This document shows positions 54,455-64,000 of a stretch of 64,000 nucleotides of DNA, in pieces. The translations under genes and the position numbers were made by a program. The notes below the pieces were generated by a model. That model was not told the DNA's origin. It made no database searches and saw only the letters and a program-made list of their open reading frames with translations. The DNA is from Prorocentrum cordatum (taxonomy: Eukaryota; Sar; Dinophyceae; Prorocentrales; Prorocentraceae): positions 148,862 to 212,861 of the forward strand of contig CAUYUJ010005603.1 of the NCBI GenBank assembly GCA_963575745.1, written 5' to 3'. Numbering within the stretch: the first letter of the stretch is position 1; each line of letters starts with the position of its first letter.

Positions 54455-54960
54455 GAGCCAGACACAAGGTGAATTAGGCAACAAGTGAGTTAGGCAGTGG
54501 GTGAGTTAGCGGCCGGGTGAGACAGCGACCGGGTAAATGAAGAACCGAGTGAATTGGGCATCGGGTGACTTAGGCACCGGGTAAATTAGCGGCAGGGTGA
54601 TTAGCAACTGGGTGAGTTAGGGACCGGCTGAATTGGGCACCGTGTGAATTAAGCACCGGGTGAATTGAAGATGGATGAATTACACCCAATGACTTAGGCG
54701 CCAGGTGAGTTAGCGACCGGGTGGGATAGCGACTCGGTGAGTGAAACACTGGGTGAATATAACAACGGGTGACTTAAGGCCGGAGTAATAAAACACCGGG
54801 CGGGTGAATCAAGCACCGGGTGAATGAAGGTCGAGTGAGTGAAACACTGGGTGAATTAAGAATCGGGTGAACTAGACCGAGTGAATGAAGGACCGTGTGA
54901 GTTAGGAGCGGGTGAAAAAAGGATCGGGTGAGTTAAGGTTCCAGGTCGGCAAGGATCGGG
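54455..54960. repeat. GTGAATTAGGCACCGG minisatellite, second locus
   Basis: About 25 diverged 17-22 bp units (GGGTGAGTTAGCGACCGG, GGGTGAATTAAGCACCGG). The same family is at 39885-40135, again directly abutting the 90-bp satellite. Confidence 0.85.
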
Positions 54961-54974
54961 TGAACTAGCCCGGT

Positions 54975-55355
54975 TTCATTCAGCACACCCCTCACACGTT
55001 TCGTGGCCCCAGAAGGCTCCACGGAACGTCCCAATGGCACCGTCCGCGCCCGTCCCCGCCAGCCATGTCGGTACACCCCTCCTGCGTTTCGTGGCCCCAT
55101 AGGGAACTCCACCGAAGGCCCCAGTGGCACCGTCCGCGCGCGTCCCCGCCACACCCGATTCGGCACACCACTCACACGCCTCGTGGCCCCACAAGGAGCT
55201 CCACCGAAGGTCCCAGTGGTACCGCCCGCATGCGTCCCTGGCACCCATTTCGGCACACTCCCCACACGCTTCGTAACCACATAGGGAGCTCCTCCGAAGA
55301 CGATGCTCACAACTGCGTATTCACAACTGCGAATGGTTGGGTCCTTCGCCAAGCT
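54975..55355 (+). repeat. 90-bp satellite family, locus 3, with shared flank
   Basis: About 3.5 units with CACACGTTTCGTGGCCCC and GAACTCCACCGAAGGCCCC. The right flank (55290-55355) is the reverse complement of the flank at 44385-44440 (GCGAAGGACCCAACCATTCG). Confidence 0.85.
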
Positions 55356-55515
55356 GAGTTCGTCTGTCTGTCCTTGTCTGTTCCATCGCCCATCGCGAAT
55401 GAACTTATTTGTCCCATTGCCCATCGCGCCGATTTCCAAGTCGAATCAACATCGAATCCACTACAACGTACGAATATCCAGGGCTCCCACCGAAGATTGA
55501 TTCCACCTAATTGAC

Positions 55516-58500
55516 CTGCTACGTCATAAGGGTAGTCCGTCTCGCTGGATAGACCGCCGTTCTCGATAACGTACTGGTACGCGCCCTTGCGGCAGGGAGG
55601 GGTGGGTTTGGGGGTTGGGGGCGGGGAGGGGCGCAAAGAGTTCGGCTGCATGCGGCAGGTTTTCCAGCCGCGACCGTGCGCTGGGAGCTAGCGCGCACCA
55701 AGCAAATTGCCTGGCGGCGGGACCGAAACCAGCTGCATGCAGCAGATCTCGCCCCCGCACGTTCTCAGACCTCCCTTTCGCCCAATTTCGGACCTTGGGG
55801 TAGCCCCCGTAGCAGGAGTCGTCGTGGGCGTCGCACTCCACGACCTGCTCCACGCTGAGGGGGACTGGCGCGTGCAGCGAGCCCTTGTTAGCAATGCCGT
55901 CGTCGTCGACGCCGTCGTCGTCGACACCGTCGTCGTCGATGCCGTCGTCGTCTTCGTCGGCGCATTCGCTTTTTGAATTGCTGGGCAGTTCTCAAAATTC
56001 TCGCAACCACGGCTGGGCGCGGCCTCGGAAAACGGCCAGTATAGACCTCGGGAGGAATCCGAGTACCAGCTTTGGGCGGATGTCTGGCGAGGGCGAGGGC
56101 GGCGGCGGGCTTATCAGAAGAGATCCGTCCCTTCTTGGAAGCTCGCTAGAGGGCTTTAGAGAGGTGGGGGAGGGACATCTTCAGAAGACCACCCCTTCGC
56201 CCTGGTCCATGGCCGAAGCCCGCTCCAGGCCGGTCTCTGCACGTACATCTCGTGTATCTATTCTGGCCCGTTTTCCGAGCCGGGTCGAGCCGTGGCCACG
56301 AGGACCCCCCATTGGAGGCTACCCCCAAAAAAACAACGTCAACATCGCATAGGACGAATCGAACCCCCTTCGCATGCTGCCGACCTTGTTGGCCAAGTAC
56401 CAGATGCTCTCGATGTTGCCGACGGCGCTCTCGGCCCAACAGGAGCCACATGGTCCTGCGTACGTGGTCGCCGCAACGGCCACCCCTAACATGTGGCCAG
56501 GGCCCTCCAGCAGATGCCAGAAGCCTCCGACGACCTCTGGAGACCTGGTAGTGTAGGGTACTGCTACGCTGTGCATCCTCTGCAAACCTGCGCAACTCAT
56601 ACTGTTCGTAGCGTGTGAGCTCGGTGCCATATGTTTCTGTCAGGGTATTATGGTGCCATGTTCTCCGAAAGGGCACATGTCAATGCCACCATGCCCAGGT
56701 CTCCATTGCCACCTCTCTCAGAGACCATGACGTCGGACAAGACAGGAGCAACAACATGTGTCTCTCTCAAGGGGCACATGGTGCAACAACCCGGGCTGAG
56801 GTAAGGAGGGCAGGTGCCTGGATCGGCTTCTTTTTATGCATTCTTGCAAATGCATGAAGCAGTGCTTCCATATCCTGCATCTTGAACTTCATCAATAACC
56901 ATGTGGGTCAATCGAGCCCAAGAACGGCCGACGCGCGAATCCCATATATGATACTTGACAGACTGCAATGTCGTGCTTGCACCGTCCGGCTGGAACATCG
57001 TAACTTTATTGGGGACATAATGGACATATTTCAACTCCTGGTTTCGCAGGGTCCACCAGTGAGAGTAAGGGGCAGGGGCCCGCCACGGGCCCACGGGACA
57101 ACCAACCAGACCCTCCAGAGGCCCATGCAGGACATCAACATAACAGAGACGCAACCGACGTGTGTAGATTCTTGGACTCGGGGCGGGGGGTCTGCTTGCT
57201 TGCTCCCTCCATGCTCCATGGGCCACCTGGCCGTTTCGGCTGGTTCTTGTCGTGCCAACGTGGACGTGGCACAGCGCAGATCGTTCAATTTTGAACAATC
57301 TACGCCATACCGCGTCGACGCGGCGCAAACCTGCCGTGAGGTGTCCAACCGACCACGGTCCTTGGTTCTTAACAGGCGTCACGGCGCCCTGCTGGCGCCA
57401 GTCGATCGCCTCGGGGTCGTCCGCGCTGCCGTGGCCCAGCGGGGCGTCGACGAGGTACGGGCCGCGCCTGCCCCGCTCTGCGTCCATTGCTCCAGGGAAA
57501 GTCTGCCGCTTAAAGTCTACTCCTGGGAGGACACCCATGATACAGCGATGCCACATTTGACCGGGCCAGTCCTGGGCCCGGGATCAGGTCACGCGTACGT
57601 GCTCCTGGCCTGGAATGGCCAAGCCACGATCGGCGAAATGGCCTGAAAGGCCTGGACGGAATGCTGGCTGTAATGGCCTGGAATGGCCTAGCCTGGAAGG
57701 GCCGGTGTTTGGTTTGCGCCCAGGGGCTCCATCAAGGTCGCCGAACGGGCCGTGGCCATACTCAGCCCCATCCAGCTCGTCCGCGTTGAGTTCCTTGATC
57801 ACAGCCTCGTTGGCGCGGTAGGCGCTCAGAGCCCGCTGCCAGGCCTCCTCTGGGTGCGGGAGGCACCCCATCCATGTCCAGCGGAAGGAGAGACCTCTCC
57901 TGAGCGACACGATTGGAACCTCGCATGAATGACCCAAGCGAAATTCTGAAGTGGCTAGGACAACAAAAATGCCTGGCAGACTCACACGAATGAACACACT
58001 GAACCCACTATCAATGCCGGACCCTCGGCGACGGAGAATAGTGAAACCGTGATCAACTAAAAGAACGGCCTGCCATCCTGATCGGTTGAAAGGATCGCAT
58101 AACAACTCGGCAATGATGGCTGGCAGCGCTGAGCTGTGTAAGCATCTGGCAAGCAGTTGGCCCCACGCCCGAAGGTTTCTTTGGCACCAAGAGGGGCTCA
58201 ACGTTGATACCTCAGCTGGATATTGTGAACCTATGAATCTGACTTGTTCGCTGCTCTTCACTACCCACCCCCGTTTCAATCAAGACACCGACCAGGGCGG
58301 GGGAGAAGTCAGAGGACGACACCATAGACGCTGAACTGCATTGGCGCGCCCCGCTGCCCACGCGGCTGACGAGGAACTCGACGTCTTGCAGCAAAAGAGT
58401 GGGCCAATACATGCTCCCGGAGGGTGTGTTGCACAGCGGGGGAAGCGAGACGAAACTCGCCCTCTTCCCATCGCCTTTCCGTCCCCTCTCGGAGCGAAAG

Positions 58501-58785
58501 AAGGGGGGGTAACAAAAGGGGGGGGTAGCGAATCAGACGTATGCATCTTATTCTGGCGCCAGGAGGCGCCGAAAAATGTCATGCATCTCGTCTCGAAGCA
58601 GATACCGTGCAGCAGTTCTCGTTACCGCCACTTTCCCACCCCCTGCCTGTTTCATCTGCCCCCCCCTCCTCTCCTCCCCGCCCTACAGCCCCCCTCGAAT
58701 CCTCGGTGCCGTACTGCTTCTCGTGCACGGCCGCCCACTCCTGGAAGTCGCGCGGCAGCCATGAGCGCAGGCCTCCCAGTCGGGC
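55516..58785 (-). CDS. papain-family (C1A) cysteine protease, exons 1-6
   Basis: A cathepsin L-like zymogen assembled from six phase-consistent exons: 58785-58702 (DFQEWAAVHEKQYGTE) and 57847-57730 (EAWQRALSAYRANEAVIKEL, YGHGPFGDLD), together an I29 inhibitor propeptide; 57522-57361 (VDFKRQTFPGAMDAERG, DWRQQGAVTPVKNQ, oxyanion Gln); 56455-56385 (GPCGSCWAESAVGNIES, catalytic Cys); 55883-55794 (LSVEQVVECDAHDDSCYGGY); 55585-55516 (AYQYVIENGGLSSETDYPYD). Introns are 854, 207, 905, 501 and 208 nt with GA, GA, GA, GT and GT donors. Each junction repeats a short word (GAGGA, GGAG, AGGACC, AACAAGG, CAAGG). No frame break is needed. No signal peptide exon was found upstream of 58785, where CACTAG|GCCC could be an acceptor. 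The His/Asn half is absent here; see 38904 and 35020. Confidence 0.85.
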
Positions 58786-59560
58786 CTAGTGAACGCGTCA
58801 GGGCCGAGGAGCCAACGCCACATGCCAAATTGAGGGGGGGGGCGCCGCGCCTGAAAGCGCCACCCACAAAGCAGGGTGAGGGGGCAATCTTGATGCAATG
58901 CCCTTGGAGGTCCATGTGGAACACCTGCAGCGGCATGAGGACGACACGTGGCCGGCCGAAGGGGCAAAGATGCAATGGTAGCCTGTATTAGCACTGCACC
59001 GTTATGAATAGTTGAATCTGCAAGTCCCCGCTCATTATCAAGCGGAGCGTGATGAACGACGGCGCACTGTCGGCGAGTCGGCGGAGGGTCCCCGTTGCCG
59101 TGCTGAGGGGAGGCCCGATATCACTGGGCCCGCCTGGGAGGCCCAGAGCTTGGCTGGCTGAAGGTCCAGTGGGGGTGGAGATGTCCAGGGAGGGCCTGCG
59201 CGCAAAGGAGCGAGGAGGAGGAAGAGAAGGAAACATCCGCAAGCTTCCCCTGTGGGTGCCGTCGCTCTGCGCGGATGAGGCTGCCGCAGCCGAAAAGGTC
59301 ATTTCTGATCAGCGCAGCGAAGCAATTCGCAACGGTTGCAACTTGGCAGCCCGGATTTGCTATGCACCAGTTCTCAAAGCGCAAAGCTGTGCAACTACTC
59401 AGGATGTCGACTTTCTCGGGGGTTTTGAACATGGGCGCGAATCCCGCGGCTGGAAAGCAACCTTGACGCCCACCCGAACACGGTCCCTTCAGCTCCTGGG
59501 TGTGTCTGAAGGCAAGTCCGCGCCTTGCAGGCTTGATCCTTCATGAACAACGGTGGGCCC
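58786..59560. other. no gene recognised
   Basis: Likely 5' flank or first intron of the protease gene. A plus-strand frame (59049-59546) has no motif. Confidence 0.35.
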
Positions 59561-59970
59561 GAGCTCGCGATGCCACGATCCAGGGTACGAAAACAAAAAC
59601 TATTGATCCGTGTCTTGGAGGCTCCGGTCCCGTGTAGGACACGAAATTGGTCCGCGATGCCGAGAGTATGATCCCACTAAGACACATGACTCCTGTCCAT
59701 GGAGGCCGTGATATCTTTTAGTCATGCACCCGCGCGTTCGATGCCACGTTCCATTATACAAATCAGCGTGTCAAAACTTTCGAAGCTTCGATCACATGTC
59801 GACGCGACGACGCCCGTAAAGAGACTATATCCGCGCATTCGAGGCCACGGTGCCAGCAACAAACTCTGCATATGCATCTTCGAACTCGTGATGCCTGGCA
59901 AAACCAAAAACGAGTCACGATTATCGAGGCGACGATCCCTTCTAAAAGCGTATGGGTCCAAGCATTCCAA
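59560..59970. repeat. diverged CGAGGCCACGATC repeats
   Basis: Words such as GCGATGCCACGATCC, TTCGATGCCACGTTCC, TTCGAGGCCACGGTGCC and CTCGTGATGCC recur every 45-100 bp. They are related to the units at 48930-49050. Confidence 0.5.
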
Positions 59971-60144
59971 GCCATGTCCCCATGAAAACATTAAAGCCTG
60001 TTGTTCTGCATGTTCTGGGATAGCGGCCGTCACCGGTCCCCCCCCCGCTCCCCGGATGACCTCACGTTCCGCGCTAGCGGCGTCCAGGAATGCCTAGGGA
60101 TGACCGAAACCAAGTAGGAGCAGTAAGTGGCGATCCGCACCACA

Positions 60145-60450
60145 ACGCCTGTGTGCAGTGCCCGCGTGCATTACAGCGCGCGTGTACACCACAGCGCCTG
60201 TGTACACCGCAAAAACCGTGTGCACCGCACCGCACGTGTACACCACAGTGCTCGCGTGCACCACAGCGCTTGTGTACACCACAGCGTATGTGACAACCGC
60301 AATTACCATGTGCAACACAGCGCCTGTGTATACGACAGTGCTGGCGTGCACCGCAGCGCTTGTGCACACCACGGCGCCAGCGTATACCATAATAGTGTCC
60401 GCGTGCAACGCAGCCGTGATGTACACCACTGTGCCTGCGAGCGCAGGACA
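60145..60450. repeat. GTGTACACCACAGCGCCT minisatellite
   Basis: About 17 units of 18 bp. Because 18 is a multiple of 3, frames remain open on both strands (VYTTALVYTTA). Confidence 0.9.
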
Positions 60451-61479
60451 AGTAAAATGAACATGTTCAGTGTGCACCGCAGAATGGTCTACATAATCAG
60501 TCCACTTGGCTCTCGGAAGGCCACTTCTGCGGGAGCCTTCTGGACGCAGGGGGGAGGAGTTAGGATGATGCGGGAGGACTCGGGAGGACTCGTACATTCC
60601 AGCAGCGCTCCTTCTTCCATAAGGCTTCCTTGCCGGAGTAGAACTTTTCACTGCGAAGAGCTCCCCATATGTGCATCTATTCGCATGTGCCTGTCCGCCG
60701 TGAGTGTCTAGGCGTCAAGGTTTTCGAATATAAGCGGGCTTGAGTTGTGACGGTCTGGTCATGATTCCACTGCGAATGAATTCGAGTGTGAATGAGTCTC
60801 AATATAATACGAAAGCGTCTCTGCGCATGAGCGTGGGGCCTCCTGGGGCCTCCTGGGGCCTCCTGAGACCTCCTAGGTCTTCCTGGGGCCTCCAGGAGCC
60901 TCTTGGGGCCGATTGGGGCTTCGAGTGGCCTCCTGAGGCCTCCTGGAGCCTCGCGTGGCCTCCTGAAGCCTCCTGGGACCTCCTAGGGAGGATTCGTGCC
61001 CTGGGAGAAGGACAATCTATAGGAACACACATAAAACACAAATGAAAACATTTAGGATTGTATGCACGGAAGAAGGAACATCTATAGACACATACTTTAA
61101 CATCAAGGATGTGTGCTCCATGTGAGGCCCAATCTGTAATAGCATACTAAAGAACACACGGGATTGAAACCATTCCCGTGTCCTTCTGAGGCCTCCTGCT
61201 CCTGGGGCCTCTCGGGGCCTCCTGTTGCCTTCCAGGGCCTCCTGGCGCTTCTTGTGACCTCCTGGGGCTTCCTGTGGCTTCGTGACGCCTCCTAAAACCC
61301 TGGGACCTCCTGGAACCTCTTGGGACAACCTGTGGCATCTTGAATCTTCCTGTGGCCTCCTGATGCCTCCTGGGGCCTCATGTGGCCGGCTTCCTGGGGC
61401 CTCCCGGAGCCTGCTGGAGCCTCCTGTGGCATCCTGGAGGGAATATGTGCCCACGAGTCTGGCTCCCCTGGGGACGAAA

Positions 61480-61800
61480 ATGAGCGCCTCGCAAGAGACA
61501 TCTTCCAAATCTGCCCCGAAAGCGGATAATGTTGGCCATGCAAACGGGCAAACCGCTCGAGACACCCCCGCCATTTAGGCGCGAACGGGGGCCGTGCAAT
61601 ATTCCTGGCGGCCTGGCGGCCCCCCCTAAATGAGCGCCTCGCTCGAAAATTCCTCTAAATCTGTTCCGAAAGCAAAAGAAGTTGGGCATGCGAACCGCTC
61701 GGGACATCCCCGCCACTTTGGCGCGAACGGAGGCCGTGCGATACCCCTGGCGGCCCCCCTTAGGGGAGCTGAAACAAGCAAGCCGCTCGAGACATCCTTA
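61480..61800 (+). repeat. tandem duplication of about 145 bp
   Basis: ATGAGCGCCTCGC at 61480 and 61631 opens two units sharing AAATCTG.CCGAAAGC, GTTGG.CATGC, AACCGCTCG and GGCGCGAACGG. A third, truncated unit starts near 61770 (AAGCCGCTCGAGACATCC). Confidence 0.8.
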
Positions 61801-61806
61801 GAATTT

Positions 61807-61813
61807 GCTCCGC

Positions 61814-61870
<57 letters not shown>
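61807..61870. repeat. ATC trinucleotide microsatellite
   Basis: Perfect (CAT)n of about 20 units. Confidence 0.95.
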
Positions 61871-62931
61871 GTATCACCATATTCATGCATCATTATCCTC
61901 GTCCGGAGGGAGGAAGGAGGGGAGGAGGGAAAAGGGTCGGGCGCGGTCAGAATAATAATTTTTCACTGCGTGGAGTTCCTCATACGCGCATCACTTTGCA
62001 TTGGCATTTCCGCTGTGAATGTCTAGGCGCAAGAGAATTCGAATATAAACAAGTTTGGATATTGACAGCCTGGGGGAGAGTCTAACTGTGAATGACTTTG
62101 AATGTGTATGAACCCCAGTGGTACGAGTGAATCAACGCACGTGAGCCTGCACATGGCTACGCTTAGGGTGGAAGTCTCTGAACGTCAATGGCCTGAGGAT
62201 GACAGAGCGTGACTGATTCTCCCTGGGGTCTCTTGAGGCTTCCTGGGGCGTCCTCAATATCTCCTGGGGTTCCTGGGGCCTCCGGGGGGTTCTTGGGGTT
62301 TCCTGGGCTTTCCTGGGGCTCCCATGAGCCTCTTGGGGTTCCTGGGGCCCCCTGTTGCTTCCTGAGGCCGCCTGGGGCTTCTTGGGGGTTCCCGGGGCAT
62401 CCATGGGCCTTTTGGGGGCTGCTCCTCCTTGAGCCTCCTGGGGTTTCCTGAAGCCTCTCGGGGCTTCCTTGGGCCTTCCTGGCGCTTCCTAGGGACTGAG
62501 CCTCCTGAGACCTCCTGGGTCCTTCCGGGCGTGTCCTGAAGTTTCCTCGGGCCCCTTGGAGCGTCCTGGTGCCCCATAGGGCTCCCTGTGTCTTCCCGAA
62601 GTCTCCTGGGACCTTCTGGGGCCGCCTGGGGCCTCCTGGGCCCGGGGGGATTCGTGTCCCAGGAGAGGCCCCATATATAGCAACATGTGTAAACGCTTAG
62701 GACAGGAACAAGCGCACACGCCGAGGACTCGAGCCCCACAGGACGCCCAATGTATAGAAACTAGCGTAAAGCACATCGGATTGGAGCCACATGTTTTTGC
62801 ATCGCCAGCGCGGCGCTCGCTGCGAGCACCGTCCGCTCTGGAGGCTCGAGCTGACGGCAGCCACTCGGACTGAACAGCCCGCGAGAAAAGTGCAAATGGC
62901 ATATCTCTCGAGCGTCACCGCGAGCCGAGCC

Positions 62932-64000
62932 TCACGCTCCGCCTGGCTCCCTGCCCGTCTTGGGGTCTCGGCCCTGGCGGATATTCTCAATCTTGAGGTT
63001 CCTCAACCTCGAGGCATTGCCCGACACCACCTCGCAGGTCTTGCCCAGTGAGCGGCGCTTGCCTTTTTTCACCCCCTTGGCGTAGGCTCTGCATCTGGTG
63101 CAAAATCTGTAGCCGCCCATGCTGGTAAACTGATGGCCACCGTCGCTGGCCGCCTCGGTGTTGCCAGAGCCCGCGGGCGCAGGGAGGTCTACCTGCACCC
63201 CGCTGCCGTAACCCCTAGCGATGCCGTCAGACGTGGCAGGCGCGAGGTCGTGAACAGACCCAGGGAGGTCGTCCCGCGTACTGCTCCTCCTTACGCCGCC
63301 GCCAGTAGCGGCAGGCGCAGGTCCGTGAAAGTCCTGCATGCCGCCCGCCCGCTCGCCGCCGTCGGGCGTGGCGGCAGCTGGGCCCTGCGCGGCGGCAGAG
63401 GGGGCGGTCTGCCTGCCGCGCACGGCTGCAAGGGCGCCGTACTGCGTGCCGCTGGCCTCAGCCTCGAGGCGCATGGCTGCCGCCAGCGCCACCGCCACCG
63501 CACCAACCGTAGGGAGTGCCGAGGCCGCTGGCCTGCGGCGCGCTCCGCTGGCGTCGGCAGCGAAGGGTTTCGGAAAGCACGGGTCGCCTAGCAAGCGCTT
63601 GGCCCCCTGGGCCCTGAACGCCGACCTGAGGCAGACCCTGCAGTTAATGCCTCCGCCCGTCAGCATGATGGGATCGTGCCTGGTGATGGTCAGCTGCGGG
63701 CCCTTACGCTGCCCGTATAAGTCGACATCCACGTCGAACTTCATGTAGGCAGCCTCGTTGCCAGCCGTGGCCACCCAGAAGACCACCCCGTCCAGCGTGA
63801 GCGCGTGCCGCTGCCACGCCTGTCTGAGGTCACTTGGGGCCCGCACAGCATCAGCCACGAACCTCGCGCACCTGCCGGCCTCCATGTTGCCGCGGCGGTC
63901 CCTGGCAGAGATGACCCCCTCGCGCACATGCATCACCGTCGCATGCGCCTTGACCTTCAGAATGGTAAGGCCGCCGTCGCCAATGCCGCCGAAGTCGTCT
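62932..64000 (-). CDS. LINE-type retroelement 3' end: RNase H and zinc-finger tail (partial)
   Basis: The open frame enters from the window edge (DDFGGIGDGGLTILKVKAHA) with no start inside. TILKVKAHATVMHVREGVIS followed by ARDRRGNMEAGRCARF matches the end of LINE RNase H domains (VKxHxT...GxI...RGNxxADxxA), though the usual Asp is Gly here. Next come a transition region (YMKFDVDVDLYGQRKGP), a cysteine pair (GGGINCRVCLRSAF), an Ala-rich linker, and a C-terminal finger (YRFCTRCRAYAKGVKKGKR, then GKTCEVVSGNASRLRNLK) ending at 62932. Such tails are typical of dinoflagellate retroelements as I recall them. The reverse transcriptase would lie beyond 64000. No frame break in the visible part. Confidence 0.65.
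   Translation of the reverse strand, partial: DDFGGIGDGGLTILKVKAHATVMHVREGVISARDRRGNMEAGRCARFVADAVRAPSDLRQAWQRHALTLDGVVFWVATAGNEAAYMKFDVDVDLYGQRKGPQLTITRHDPIMLTGGGINCRVCLRSAFRAQGAKRLLGDPCFPKPFAADASGARRRPAASALPTVGAVAVALAAAMRLEAEASGTQYGALAAVRGRQTAPSAAAQGPAAATPDGGERAGGMQDFHGPAPAATGGGVRRSSTRDDLPGSVHDLAPATSDGIARGYGSGVQVDLPAPAGSGNTEAASDGGHQFTSMGGYRFCTRCRAYAKGVKKGKRRSLGKTCEVVSGNASRLRNLKIENIRQGRDPKTGREPGGA

Larger units (their letters stand above)
60640..62700. repeat. segmental duplication with CCTCCTGGGG minisatellites
   Basis: Module A (60640-61140) and module B (61960-62770) share TTTTTCACTGCG, GTGTCTAGGCG, TTCGAATATAA, a CCTCCTGGGGCCT minisatellite, then ATTCGTG.CC.GGGAGA. A further minisatellite stretch lies at 61180-61450. 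Confidence 0.75.

Noticed and set aside
60094-60711. Open frames rich in VYTTA, and cysteine words, across 60.1-60.7 kb
   Set aside because: 18-bp minisatellite translated in several frames.

Overview
The window looks like nuclear DNA of a dinoflagellate. Four observations point there. (1) Two minus-strand genes carry a degraded copy of the dinoflagellate spliced-leader (core TAGCCATTTTGGCT) just upstream of their start codons, at 23742-23763 and 30316-30338. (2) Every gene I can support, across all 64 kb, is read from the minus strand, as in dinoflagellate unidirectional gene clusters. (3) Introns use GT, GC and GA donors with AG acceptors, and both ends sit in short AGG-type direct repeats. 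(4) The protein families (giant DUF6570/Helitron-like/PIF1 helicases, KKPAA-rich proteins, LINE-type RNase H retroelements) are ones I know from dinoflagellate gene sets. No search was run; family names come from recognised motifs.

Layout, read on the minus strand from high to low coordinates. 62.9-64.0 kb: 3' end of a LINE-type retroelement with RNase H. 59-62.7 kb: minisatellites and segmental duplications. 55.5-58.8 kb: six exons of a papain-family (C1A) cysteine protease. Two further exons, compatible in phase and order, lie at 38.9-39.0 and 35.0-35.1 kb, so one gene may span about 24 kb with introns full of satellite DNA. Inside that span lie a small broken gene (53.3-54.3 kb), a stop-riddled coding relic (49.0-51.3 kb), a roughly 20-unit array of a 90-bp satellite (44.4-46.2 kb) with relatives at 39.2-39.9 and 55.0-55.3 kb, and several other tandem families. 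17-32 kb: dinoflagellate multicopy genes, two with spliced-leader relics and introner-like introns, separated by CA/GT, ATG and GGA microsatellites. 2.0-16.2 kb: a composite with two helicase genes. Upstream is a superfamily-1 helicase (16.2-12.4 kb). Downstream is a giant Helitron-like gene whose segments carry an OTU-like part, a DUF6570-like cysteine-rich part, a Helitron_like_N part, a PIF1 helicase and C-terminal zinc ribbons. 0.5-1.3 kb: a basic Arg/Ser-rich protein gene.

Many genes are interrupted by single-base frame changes or single in-frame stops while keeping strong family resemblance on both sides. That fits recently decayed multicopy genes or uncorrected assembly indels; the sequence alone cannot separate them. 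Most of the window between genes is repeats. The most informative biology here is how genes move and gain introns: retroposed trans-spliced mRNAs, introns bounded by direct repeats, and a protease gene apparently stretched over 24 kb by repeat-filled introns.
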